Shown here: in pieces, positions 11,848 to 22,656 of the stretch
How the letters are laid out: the number at the start of each line of letters is the position of its first letter
Numbering within the stretch: the first letter of the stretch is position 1
Source: Volvariella volvacea V23
Lineage: Eukaryota > Basidiomycota > Agaricomycetes > Agaricales > Pluteaceae
NCBI GenBank assembly: GCA_000349905.1
Contig: KB722747.1
Coordinates: 717,140-781,139, forward strand
DNA: 64,000 nucleotides
Direction of reading: 5' to 3'
The notes under the pieces: model-generated
Database searches by the model: none
Told to the model about the DNA's origin: nothing
What the model saw: the letters and a program-made list of their open reading frames with translations, nothing else
Position numbers and translations under genes: made by a program

Positions 11848-13571
11848 ATGTCCAGACCAGATGTTCATGTCAAGTACGAGGAGGATGGAGACAACTTCGT
11901 TTACGATGGTGTGGAGACCTCCCGCATCCACACGGCAGGGTATTCCAGGAGCGCGGTGATGGAAGTTCTAGCTGAACGAGATGAGGCAACAGTGGAGTTT
12001 ACATTTTATGGTGAGTGCAGATTATAGAAGGAAGAGGGAAATCACAAACTAGCAAGCATCTTTAGGAACTTGCGTGGCCTTTGTTGGGGAAACTCCGGCT
12101 TTGGAACACTCTCAGTCTTTTTCAGTAGCGATTGACGATAATGTCCCCTACCTTGCATCGTATGGCGGTTACGCTGCCCAACTTTACCGACAATGGTACC
12201 AATCCCCTATTCTTCCCGATGGTAATCACACCGTCCGCTTCTCCGCTTTTAGTTTTATGTCCATCGACTATGCTCTTGTCACAGCCGGGGAATCCACTCC
12301 ACTGCAAGGCGACGACGTGCAGGTGATAGTGGATGATGACGACGCCACGTATTTCATATTCACGGGAGATTGGGCAAGAAATTTGAGTATAATTGATGGC
12401 ACGATGGGCGGTCTGCCATTTGGTAATGCAACGCACAGGGCTCGCACTGTAGGGGATCAACTGCGCTTCCGCTTCAATGGTGAGTATCACAGGATCTCCT
12501 AACGTTGTAACCTCGTACCCATGGCATCACCAAGGCACGTCCGTCGGTCTTTATGGCGTCATGCTCTGGAATATACCCGACCCCATATCTGTCAACTACA
12601 CACTCGACGGCACTCTCCTCGAACAGGCCTCATACGGCGGCGTCGGAGGGGTACCGGGACCCAACGAGCGGCTCCACCACGAGCTGCTTCAGCGGGGCGG
12701 GTTTTCTCCGACGGAACACGAGCTCGTCATGACTATCGAGGGAATCGGCGACAACGACCGAGCTTTCATACTCGATTACGCGGTTTATACACCCTCGTTT
12801 GCGAGCATCCGCGAGATGCAGGCTGTGGAATCGTCAACAACGTCCCCTGCGGTGTCTGCCGAGACGTCTGGTGCGGATCGTGCTGGCTCGGATGGTACAC
12901 CTGTGGGCGCCATCATTGGAGGCGTGATAGGTGGCGTAATGCTGATTGTCGTCGGTTTTGTGGCTTGGTGGTTGATCAGAAGTCGAGGGCTAAATGGTCA
13001 AATGGGAGGGCACGATGATGGTGAGTTCGAGTGCCCATTACGTCCTCTACTGTCGACAACTTTGCACGCTGTAGGACACCTGTCTGCCCCAGTCCCAATT
13101 TCTGAACACCAATCGCCTTCTGGGGCTACCTTCCAAGGACACCCGTCTCACAGCGGATCTGCCGCACACTTGTTGCCCGGCTCACATGCTACACAACCGC
13201 ATACGGGCAAATCCCAACTTGTCCTCAGCCCGGACACAGGCTTGACTGTAGTTCCTACACCAAGCGCCCGGTCCCATGTGCGAATACAAGAACTCGAAAA
13301 CCGCTTCCCGGTGTCAAACACAGATAGCAGTTCAGCGGGAGGGGAGAGTTGTTTACAGTCCACTCTCAGGCTTGGGCCGGCCGCTCTGACCGGTAGGGAT
13401 TATGAAGCAGAGATTCGCGACCTGCGGCAACGGATCGAAGTGCTGAGGTGCGACGCGGAGGACGCTGATGCCAGTCCGCCGGACTACGATGACAGGGACA
13501 GAGATCAGATTCCGAGAGCTGGCAGTGTTTCTGTGGGACATGCGAATGCGTCGACTCGGCCGGCGCAGTGA
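11848..13571 (+). CDS. Copy A: two-domain lectin-like single-pass membrane protein
   Basis: Exons 11848-12010, 12066-12479, 12535-13020 and 13075-13571 (1560 nt, 519 aa). Residues 1-192 form a first galactose-binding-like sandwich domain, with VHVKYEEDGDNF, YRQWYQSPILPDGNHTVR and DDDDATYFIFTGDW. Residues 193-285 form a second, with GTSVGLYGVMLW and FILDYAVYTPSF. A Ser/Thr-rich spacer is followed by one TM helix (~316-340, AIIGGVIGG then AWWLI) and a basic stop-transfer. The tail carries DYEAEIRDLRQRIEVLR and a PPDYDD (PPxY) motif. There is no N-terminal signal peptide, but NHT, NAT and NYT sequons occur before the TM, as expected for an outside domain. Ligand and function are unknown. All four introns lie where they do in the other copies. 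Its last short exon, present in B and D, is lost: a TGA ends it about 20 residues early because of a 1-nt shift. Confidence 0.75.
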
Positions 13572-14102
13572 TGACGCTGGTGTGTACGCCTGCATTTTGG
13601 CATTCTGTCTGTGACGCTGATTGCTCTCCAGCTGCGAGCCGTGATCTAGCTGGGTTGCTGTCTGGTACGGGAAAGCGACCGGTGTGATGGAAGCTCATAT
13701 TTTGTCCTTTTTTTGCGACACCTGAAAGCGGCGTGGTAGGCAGATGAACGATTTTGATGTTGTATGTATTTTTATTTAAAGCTGTATGCTGAGGACCTGA
13801 AACCTCATGGTGTATCCGTCAATGCTTTATTCTCTAGTGGACCTTCCATCTGTAGTTGTACATCAACGGTGGTTTCAATTGTTGTACTGTATGGGCTCAC
13901 TGGATTCACTAACCCATCACTACGATGCAATGCTGCCACGATTGTCATCGGGTACCGATTAATCACCCTTGAGACGTCAACCATTAATGATGGATGCTAT
14001 ATAAAAGCACTTGGTTGACATGAATATATTCTAAAAGTTCGATACCATTTCCGATTCTCTGTTCCTATCGTACCGCCGTGCATGAACGGTTTCAGGCCTG
14101 TA

Positions 14103-14418
14103 GAAGGACCCCTGGCGTTTCAGCCAAATGACTGTCCCAAAAACGGTCACCAAACCCATTTTTTCGGCCGCTAGGCCGGAGCCAAAACGGACACGAAAGC
14201 GGTCTGTTGTCGGGAAGGCCGGATCTGTCCGGACATGCAACCAAAGTGGAGGGAGCTTAGGGCCGGCGCTTACCTTACCAAAAATAGAAATTTAGCCGAT
14301 GCCGAGCACCGAGGACTGATGCCAGTCCGGACAAATCACCCAAAAGTGTGTCGGACACAGACCCCAAAAATTGACCATTTTTGGATCAGTCATCTGGCTA
14401 AAATGCCAGGGGTCCTCC
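14103..14418. mobile_element. MITE-like element with ~50 bp terminal inverted repeats
   Basis: The left end reads GAAGGACCCCTGGCGTTTC and the reverse complement of the right end reads GGAGGACCCCTGGCATTTT. The match continues inward through AGCCA-ATGACTG and CCAAAAA-GGTCA for about 50 bp with a few mismatches. TGTA stands directly outside both ends (14099-14102 and 14419-14422), a candidate target-site duplication (or TA, if the ends are placed 2 bp further out). The element is about 316 bp and has no coding capacity. The homologous interval after pseudogene C has no such insert, which gives an empty-site comparison. Confidence 0.8.
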
Positions 14419-14509
14419 TGTAGATCACCTCGCGATTTGCCAATACGTAAGCCAGTAAGGCAAGAAAACGAGGTATGAGCCAAGGTCAAGATAACCTAAT
14501 CCTTATACG

Positions 14510-14660
14510 CAGGTATCATTCAGGCACAGGGCTGCACGTTCAAGTTTGCTGTGAAATTCAATACGAATGCGGCCCAGAGCGCTATCTTGGCCACCGACAT
14601 CGCCGACTGAGCTTAGCACGAGGATGATCACTTAAGTGTGCGTTAGCAGCTGGGTAGCAT
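14510..14660 (+). promoter_or_regulatory. Conserved upstream block shared by copies B, D and E
   Basis: The core CTATCTTGGCCACCGACATC (14582-14601) recurs upstream of D (18931-18950, CCATCTTGGCTGCCGACATC) and, on the minus strand, upstream of E (about 29544-29570, CTGTCTTGGCCACCGGCGTC). It lies about 200-270 bp before each ATG. In B and D the flanks also match for over 100 bp, including a TTTGCTGTG block. It could hold control sites or simply be duplicated flank. Confidence 0.55.
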
Positions 14661-14806
14661 ACTGGGAAAATTCCTATGGGCCCACAACGCGCCTCTCCTT
14701 GCACTCTTCCACAGCTCTACGCTGTACAGGCTACCATTGACGCAGGCATAAGCCCTTGGACACCTCTCGCCCCTGCACCGGACTTGGAAGCAAACTAGTA
14801 GCAACC

Positions 14807-16667
14807 ATGTCCAGACCTGTCTATGTCAAGTACGAGGAGGATGCAGACTGTTTCACTTACGACGGTGTGGAGACCCGCCAACCTGCCTCTTCATTGTATT
14901 CTATGTTTGAAATGACGGAGGTAGTCTCTCAGGGGAGTGGAGGCACAGTGGAGTTTACGTTTAATGGTGTGTGCCGATAACACATAGAATAGGAAAATCC
15001 GATTGATCAGTTGTCATAAGGAACATCCGTGGCCTTTGTTGGGGAAACCCCATACTCAAGATACTCTCAACAGTTTTCAGTATCAGTTGATGGTGGCGAT
15101 CCCTACAATGCATCCTACGGTGATTCTGTCCGGATTTATGGGCAATGGTACCAATCTCCCATGCTTCCCGATGGGAATCACACCGTCCGCCTCTCAAATT
15201 TCGAGTTCATGATCATAGACTATGCACTTGTCACGGCTGGGGATTCCACTCATCTACAGGGCGACCGCGTTCTCGTGGTGGTTGATGATGATGACGCCAC
15301 CTATTTTACGTTCACGGGGGACTGGACGAGGAATTCGAGTATGATCGATAGCGTTATAAGTAGCCAGCCAGTTGGCAATGCAACTCACAGATCCCGGACT
15401 GTAGGGGATGAACTAAGCTTCCGCTTCAATGGTGAGTCCAATCAAATCCAACTTTAGTACAGATATCGTTAACTTCGTGCCCCTCGTATTACCAAGGCAC
15501 CTCTGTCGGTCTTTACGGAGTAATGCTTTGGAATGTCCTCGAGCCCATGGTTGTGAATTACACACTTGACGGGTTTTTCCTCTCCCAGGCTTCATACGCC
15601 GGCGTGAGGGGACCAGGAGCCAACGAACTTCCAAATTACGAGCTGTTCCTGCTTGAAGGACTCTCTCCAACCGAGCACGAGCTCGTCATGACCATCACGG
15701 GAGTCGAGAGCGAGGACCGGGCTTTTATACTCGATTATGCGGTTTACGCGCCCTCCTTCACGAGCATCCGGGAGATGCAAGGCATGGTGAAGTCGTCCGT
15801 GGCGTCTTCTGCGGTACCCACGGAAACCCCTAGTAGTGCGGTGCCCACGAATACGTCTAGTGCGGATTCGGGTGCTACACCAGTGGGGACTATCGTCGGG
15901 GCGGTGATTGGTGGTGTGGCATTGTTGGTCGTTATCGGGTTGGTGGCATGGTGGCTGATTAGGAGGCGAAAGTTAAGAAGTGGATTGAGAGAGCGTGATG
16001 ATAACGGTGCGTTCAACGGTTTATCGCGTTGTTTTACAGACAATTGATCATATACTATAGGATACTTGCCTGCGTCGATGTCCAATCAGCGACCGCTTTC
16101 TGGAGCCAACGGACAAGTGCATCAATCTGAAAGCGACTCTTCCGCATACCTGTCGGTTGGCTCACGTGCAGTACAACCTAGCCCGCACATGAGCAAATCA
16201 CAAGTTGTTCTCCACTCAGCTACAGGCTTGAGTAACACTGTTGCTACTGCAAGAAGCACGCCGCTGCAAGAAGAACCCCGCGTGCAAATGCAAGGACTTG
16301 ACAACCGCAATGTGCTGTCAAATTCATATAGTAGTTCAGCAGCACAGAGTCATGCACATGTACAGCCCATTCCTGGGCACGCCACTCCCACTAATAGAGA
16401 TTACGAGGCGGAGATTTACGCACTACGGCGACAAATTGAGGTCTTGAGTGAGATTGCCAATGCTCCTCCACCAGCGTATGACGACAGGAATAGGGATCGG
16501 ATTCGAAGAGCTGGAAGCATTTCTGTGAGGAATGCAGATCAGTCGCAGAGCGATAATGCAGGTGTGTATTGTGGTTTGATTTTCCTATCGGTCAAGCTAA
16601 CTGTTGTTTAGCTGGGAGCAGTAATCCCATTGGGGTGATGCCGGACACAGGGAAGCGTTCATCATAA
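14807..16667 (+). CDS. Copy B: two-domain lectin-like single-pass membrane protein
   Basis: Exons 14807-14966, 15021-15431, 15497-16006, 16061-16561 and 16612-16667 (1638 nt, 545 aa). This is the fullest copy. Domain 1 has VYVKYEEDADCFTYDG, YGQWYQSPMLPDGNHTVR and DDDDATYFTFTGDWTR. Domain 2 has GTSVGLYGVMLWNVLEP and FILDYAVYAPSF. A Ser/Thr-rich stalk with an imperfect repeat (ETPSSAVPT, NTSSADS) precedes the TM (IVGAVIGGVALLVV then AWWLIRRRK). The cytoplasmic tail has RDYEAEIYALRRQIEVL, then PPPAYDDRNRDRI, a PPxY motif. The short last exon encodes a basic C-terminus ending TGKRSS. There is no signal peptide at the N-terminus. It is closest to A in coding sequence, but its upstream region is like that of D. 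Confidence 0.78.
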
Positions 16668-17622
16668 TGGAAGTTGATATTGAAAAACTTGGGAGTTGCA
16701 TGGTCGCCGAAGGGGGTTTGATGCTATATCCTGAAAATGATTTCTGTGGGCTTGGGAATCCAAGTATCTGCCGCGTTGCCTCATTCTTGAGGGGACCTCA
16801 CACAGTTATGCCAGTGGTCTTCCTAGGTGTGATTGTGCCGTATACAAGTCGGCTGAGGAGACTAATCCCCTTCAACTCAGATTTGAATAAGCAACCTAGC
16901 AACTCAACCTGGTGATGCTCAGTCCAGGGCACAACCTAATCAGTGCTCAAATTTAGAAGGCTCAAGTGCACCCAAACAACACAGGTCTGTTGCAGAGGAC
17001 AAAGCAGGTGAGAATTACCAACAATTCTGTGAATTGGTGTGGTGAGCTCTAGCATGAGAGGTAGTGATGGCGGGCCCTTGGTAAGCGCCTTACATCGAGT
17101 AAGGCATAGAAGGAGCTGTTTGTCAGCTTCAAGAGCTCCTATATCAGACGTCTTAGCTGTGTAAAGTGCGCCCAGTGTGACATGCTTGCTGAGACAAGAC
17201 AGCGTGACGGCTTTGGACGGCTCGCATTTACTGCGGGCCCTGCACATCACTAATGAGAGGTTGACAATATTGTAATCCCCTCGAAAGCCGCTCGAGAGCC
17301 GCGTGAATCCCTATCGCGCTCCTTGCTGTGCAGCCACATAATCGTAAGTATGAATGAGGCGCCAAGCCAATGTCGACCGTTAATCAGATCAAGGATCGTC
17401 CATTCACGAAATGTGGCTTCTCTCGTAGAGCTCTTGTGTGACGCATTTGGAAATGAGGTCGGTCTCTTCGAGCCCCACACCCCCGTGCTCCAGAGCTTCG
17501 CTTCGCACGGCCTCTCCTTGCCTTCTTCCCCAGCTCTACTCTGTACAGGCCAAGATCCACGTCAGCCATCAACCCTAAACACCTCTGGACCTTGTATCGA
17601 GCTTGGAAGCAAACTTGAAATC
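16668..17622. other. Intergenic B-C
   Basis: No supported gene. The right part (17340-17600) is a copy of the copy A upstream region. A stretch at 16905-16950 also resembles 11510-11560 (CCTGGTGATG-TCAG), so the duplicated segment begins near 16.9 kb. Confidence 0.5.
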
Positions 17623-18398
17623 ATGTCGGACCAGACGTTCATGTCAAGCACGAAGAAGACGCAGATTGGTTCACTTACGAACATGTGCGAATCTCCCGCA
17701 CATCCTCTCCAGCCTATTCTGTGAACGCGATGATAGAGGTGGTCCCAGACGGAAGTGGAGCAGGGGTGGAGTTTATTCAATAGTGCGTACCACAAACACA
17801 ATGAAGAGAGAACTCAAAACCAAGCAGATGCCTTCAGAAACTTCTGTGGCCTGTGTTCGGAACACCCCAGTCGCGGAATACTCTCAACAGTTTTGAGTGT
17901 CGATTGACGGCAGCAGTCCCTACACCGCATCCTACAATTTCTCCGTCCCGCTTTACCGACAATGGTATCAGTCCCCCAGTCCCCCAGATGGCAACCACAC
18001 CACCCGCCTCTCCGATTGCGAGTTTGTGTCCATAGACTATGCTCTCGTCACGGCTGCGAAGTCTACTCGACTACAAGGCCACGACGTCCGGGTATTGTTG
18101 ATGACGATGACGCGACATATTTTACATTCACGGAAATCCGTGAACTACGACAGCAAATCGAAGTATTCAGGAGTGAAAAAGATAATGCTAGTCCACCAGC
18201 GTACGATGACAGAATAGAGATCAGATTTTGAAGGCCAGAATTGTTTCTGTGAGGAATGCGGATGTGTCGACTCAGCTTCGGCATGATAACGCTAGTATGG
18301 ATCGTAGTTTGCTGGATTGCTTGGAAACTAAGTGTTGTCTAGCTTCGAGCCAGGATCGAGCTAGGGCGTTGCCTGATACAGGAAAGAGACCAGTGTGA
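17623..18398 (+). pseudogene. Copy C: lectin-like membrane protein pseudogene
   Basis: Three kinds of damage are visible. A 1-nt deletion just after the ATG throws the first exon out of frame; the other frame still reads VKHEEDADWFTYE. A TGA stands in the second exon within QQF-stop-VSIDGSSPY. A large internal deletion then joins domain 1 at DDDATYFTFT straight to the tail motif EIRELRQQIEVF, which removes the rest of domain 1, all of domain 2 and the TM helix. The PPAYDD motif and a GKRPV-like C-terminus are still legible. In the parent copies the two ends of this deletion lie about 1 kb apart. Confidence 0.88.
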
Positions 18399-19203
18399 TA
18401 GAAGCCCATTTCTTGACCTGTTTGCAACACCTGGACGCCGCATGGCATTCTATTGGAGGGTTTTGATGTTGCGTTCTTCAGAACTGCCTGATGCAGGCCT
18501 GGAATCAACTGTTCGTGGTATACTATATGGGTCCTCTGGTGCATCACTGCAATGCAATGTTGCAAAATCGCCATCAAGTCACCGTCAAACACCCAGAGAC
18601 GCACGCATCGAGCGACCGATCAGATCATAGAAGACTTGGTTAGTATGAATATATTTTGGACGTTTAATGCCGTTGTCAACCATTTTCATCTATATGACGG
18701 AGGCTGAAACCAAGTTAAACCAGGAATTTATACGCGCGCCCCTCGTGCTAACCTCCGTAACCAACTCCTGTCGATCAGCTCGTGGTTCGTCAATATAAAC
18801 CGAAGCAAGGGAAGAAAACGAGGGATTGGCCAAGATCAAGATGAATTAACCCTATGCAGGCATCTTTCAGGTCCAGAGCTGCGTGTGCGAGTTTGCTGTG
18901 GAATTTGGGCTGCGGATGTGCTATAGAGCGCCATCTTGGCTGCCGACATCCCCGAGTGAGCTCTTGTAATGAGGACGATCACCTCAGTTTAATGTGCGCT
19001 CGTAGCTAGATAGCGCCTTTTGACATAGTTGGAAATCCCCTCGTGAACCCAACGACCTCACCTCCTGGATCCTTAAATCAAATGTGGCTACGTTTGACCC
19101 TGCACGTTGTCCTTCCTTGACACTACTCGGGCCGCTAGTTAGGTCGAGTGTAAACCATTCATCCATTTCTCCTTCTTTACGAGTTTCCTGTGGTAGAACC
19201 ACT
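18399..19203. other. Intergenic C-D, duplicated from A-B
   Basis: Homologous to the A-B interval on both sides but without the MITE. The stretch 18790-19015 carries the upstream block shared with B. No gene is supported. Confidence 0.6.
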
Positions 19204-21061
19204 ATGTCAAGGCCAGAGGTCTACGTCAAATACGAGGAGAACGCAGCAGGCTTCACTTACCACGATGGAGGATGGGTGCTCGAGGAGGATGATAGATGGT
19301 CTGGAGGGAGGTTGATGTCTCCAGTGTCAACTACGAGAGATCTTAGGGGAGCTGTGGACTTTACATTTCGTGGTGCGTGATGGCTTAAATAGAGTAAATT
19401 CATGATTGGAATAATGGCTCTTAGGAACCTCCGTGGCTTTCATTGGAAATACTCCATCGAATGATGTGCATCCAAGTCAATATCTTTCTGTATCGATTGA
19501 CGGCGATGACTTTTACCATGCATCCTACGCCGACCCCACTCCCCCGAGTTACCGGCAATGGTACCAATCACCCATTCTTCCTGACGGCGAGCACACTATC
19601 CGCCTTTTTCACATCATCCAAACGTCACTGGACTATGCCATTGTCACGGCTGGAGAGTCCACTCAATTACAAGAAGGAGACGCGCTAGTAGTGGTTGACG
19701 ATGACGATACTGATCATTTCATGTTTGTTGGGGACTGGACAAGATATCCAGCTATGTTCAACACCAGCATAATCAGCGGCATGCCCTTCCAGAATGCAAC
19801 ACGTCGATCCCGTACTGCCGGCGATCAAGTGCTTTTCCGTTTCGCTGGTGAGCATTACCCTTAGTCGGTTGTGTTTGGGGTATTGAAGACGTACACTGCT
19901 CAGGCACATCTGTCTCTCTCTATGGGATATTCTCTTGGCCTGTACCTGGGTCAATTACAGCCAATTATGCGATTGATGGTGCAAGTCCTACAGAGCTTAC
20001 ATACAGTGGTGGACCGTCATCCGACAGAGCAGGCCTCAACGATCAACCAAACTTCCTCCTTTTCCAGTCCAATGAGTTAACTGCAGGCGAACATACTCTC
20101 GTCATGACCATTACTGACGTTAACAATCAAACACTCGTTATCGATTATGCAACCTATAAGCCTTCCTTTACCTCCGTCGTCGATATGCCGGACTTCGGTG
20201 GGCCATTTACATCCCCAACAGTAGTAAATAATCCGGATGGGGAATCACCGGGTGACACAAACTCGAGTGGTTCAGGAGGCATTCCTGTGGGTGTCCTCAT
20301 TGGGGCAGTGGTTGGTGGGTTGGCCTTGATTGCGATCGGTGTGGTATTGTGGTGGTTAATCCGAAGGCGTAGGCTCAATGACAAAAGAGGGCCAGGTAGC
20401 AGTGGTGAGTTCGATTCCTGATTGAGTACCTATTACTACAGTAGAGTCACCGTAATCCTACACTGCAGGAGGCTTCCCTATGCCAAGTATTGGCGTAATG
20501 TCTGAACTAGGATCCTTCTCCGAAGGCAGGGTACAACCTTACCAAGCTCGTGAAGAATTTTCTACACGCGTGTTAGCTAGTACTAGCCCATTCCAGCCCG
20601 GCCTCTCCTCAACTAAATCGCAAATTACACTCAGCCCGCCTGCGGATACAGCTGGTGTTGCAGGTCCTGTTCCGAGCACGATTTCTCAACAACAAGCAGA
20701 GCTCCGGGCGCAAATTCAAGAGCTGGAAAATCGCATTAGACAGTTGACTCAGAGTGGTGCTGTGGGAGCATCGACTAGTAGACTCGTCAACTCTAGGGAC
20801 TACGACGCAGAGATTCTTCGGCTACAGAGAGAGATTGAAGAGTTGAGAGGGGCAAGTCCGCCAGCATACGATAGCGGGGATCAGGGTGTAGGAGCTGTGA
20901 ATGGTTTCGTGGAAGCCCCTGCCCAGCCAGAGGGTGATGATGCCATAGGTGTGTGCCAACGATGCAGGCCATTTGAGTCACCGTTGCGAAGCTAATTCCT
21001 CTTAGCCCCGAGCCACCATCCAGTGAGGAGATTGCCAGTCCCAGAAAAACGACCATTGTGA
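19204..21061 (+). CDS. Copy D: two-domain lectin-like single-pass membrane protein
   Basis: Exons 19204-19372, 19425-19847, 19904-20404, 20469-20948 and 21006-21061 (1629 nt, 542 aa), with the same five-exon plan as B. Domain 1 has VYVKYEENAAGFTYHDGGW, YRQWYQSPILPDGEHTIR and DDDDTDHFMFVGDWTR. Domain 2 has GTSVSLYGIFSWPVPG and LVIDYATYKPSF. The TM is PVGVLIGAVVGGLALIAIGV followed by LWWLIRRRR. The tail has two heptad-like segments, ELRAQIQELENRIRQL and RDYDAEILRLQREIEELRG, then PPAYDSGD (PPxY), and ends PVPEKRPL. The coding region groups with E and F (GDW-R-MF, DYATYKPSF), not with A-C. The sequence therefore suggests an A/B/C subgroup and a D/E/F subgroup. Confidence 0.78.
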
Positions 21062-21423
21062 AAAGAAAGGCACCTTGAATTGAAGAGGCGACAACTTACA
21101 GTGATGCATGCATCAATATTAGACCAGACTGTGGTGAGATTAGGGTTGATAGTTCTAGCTGTGATATTTATTGGCATACGAGGTTTTGGTTGTGCGATAC
21201 AATTAATTGAAATACCGCAAATAGGCCAATTAAATTGTCTCCCGTGTTGCTTGTGAAGTCATTTATCTCTGGTAAACGTTCTTTCCTAGGATCAGGCTTT
21301 GTGGCTTCAATTTATCTTTAACACCACGTGATACACTGTAATAAAACTATGATTAAAGCGACTACAACTATACCCATTTTACCAACTAATCATGGATAAC
21401 CTCTTTGCAGCAAAATAAACCCA
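21062..21423. other. Convergent intergenic region
   Basis: About 360 bp between the 3' ends of copy D (plus) and the polytopic membrane gene 1 (minus). It includes the former C-terminal codons of that gene (about 21381-21423). Nothing else was seen. Confidence 0.5.
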
Positions 21424-22273
21424 TTAAAGCTTGCGATTATCACTCGATGGCAACCCAACTAGGTTCTCCGTCATCATACCCAATGCCCAGTCGGAATACA
21501 ACGCGGCCAAAATAAAAAGAGTGATAAACCCCGTCATTTGAGCATTATCAAGGACATCGTCTCTGTTGGATCTCTCCGAATGAGAAAGGAAAAGGGCTAG
21601 TAATATAGCGAGACCTATAGTAGAGCAGAGTGCGATGGTTAATTTCCATACATCCCCAGTGCTCCAATGTTGGTGTACTAAGGAAAATACTCCTGTCATA
21701 CCACAGATCGCGAAGAAGCAATCTAGAAGGAGCTCAGCTAAACTCGGCGGTATTTCAATTAAACCCCCTACACAAGCACACCCACGCTGTATACCACGTT
21801 GCTTTTTCGTCATCTCCCCCCTTGAAAAGAGTCCAGGCAGAATAGACCGCAGTCAGTCCGTTCAGCAACGACATGCCCAATTTCCAAATAGCGATCAACA
21901 CCAGCTGCCAGGTATTTCTGCATTTTGCCGTGGTGTATATCGCTAGCACCACTGAAGAAATCAGGCCGGCGAGGCCGACTATCAGGCTAACAAGGCTGGG
22001 CTTGGCCTTACGCCAGGGAAACAGGGGACTCCGACCACACCAGAGGGCAGTGAGAGTATAGTAGGTGAGAACGTGAGAGATGAATCCCAGAGCGCCGTAA
22101 GGAAGGCTGTAGCATTCAATCTCGGACTTGAGGTCATGGCCTTTTGGTGTGGATGGTAGTACATCTCCTATAGCACGAATGACGATGGCTTGTACGGTCG
22201 GCTAAGTTCAAAGCATACAAAATCAGTCCCTAGTGCTTGGAAAAGCTGGCTGCGCAGAAGCACGACTCACCAT
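21424..22273 (-). CDS. Polytopic membrane protein, copy 1 (C-terminus truncated)
   Basis: Exons 22271-22273 (ATG only), 21772-22201 and 21424-21722; 732 nt, 243 aa. Conserved blocks: CYSLPYGALGFISHVLTYYT, WPWR-like FPWRK, CRNTWQLVLIAIWKLGMS then LLNGLTAVYSA, and near the end AALYSDWALGMMTENLVG. Several hydrophobic segments (about six to eight TM helices) indicate an integral membrane protein. I do not recognise a named family; the YSDWALG motif is shared with the two copies nearby. The stop TAA replaces the tyrosine or cysteine that follows this point in copies 3 and 2. Reading past it gives WVYFAAKRLSMISW, matching the C-terminus of copy 3. So this copy has lost its last ~14 residues and may be a recent loss-of-function allele or still functional. 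Confidence 0.7.
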
Positions 22274-22656
22274 TCTAGGAAGACTGGAGATGACGGGTAC
22301 CGGTGGGGGGGCAAGGACTAATGAAGGTGTCCGAGTACCTACCGAAATCCGGGTCGTGCATGGTGATTTTAACCTGTAGTACATGAGGCCCAGCTCCGAC
22401 ACCAGCGGTGCATCTCCAACTCAAACTAGAAAAATGCGGCCTGCGATTATAGGGAAAGGGCGAGTTCAGGCACAATGAAATTCAAGGAATGAGTGTATGC
22501 TGTTCATGCTGTGCGCATACATGGCTTGCAGCTCAGGTGTGCTAACAGAAGCTTGAGCCACCCTCATCCACGCATCTTGCTATAAACAAAGCTGTGCACC
22601 TACGGGACACTATGGCCAGCCACTGCGGAGATGTAGTAATTGGAACACAGGACGAA
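22274..22656. other. Intergenic between polytopic copies 1 and 2
   Basis: About 380 bp. It holds the upstream region of copy 1. No gene or repeat was identified. Confidence 0.4.

Larger units (their letters stand above)
13572..14806. other. Intergenic A-B, with MITE and duplicated block
   Basis: The A-side part (13600-14040) is homologous to sequence downstream of pseudogene C (18400-18680), including a shared GAATATATT block after CTTGGTT. The B-side part (14430-14660) is homologous to 18790-19015 upstream of copy D. A MITE-like element separates them. No gene is supported. Confidence 0.6.

Noticed and set aside
12122..12490. Antisense open frame in copy A exon 2
   Set aside because: Mirror of conserved lectin-like exon; no independent support.
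20400..20420. GAGTTCGATTCC, similar to a tRNA B box
   Set aside because: No A box or cloverleaf; it spans a firm exon/intron border of copy D.
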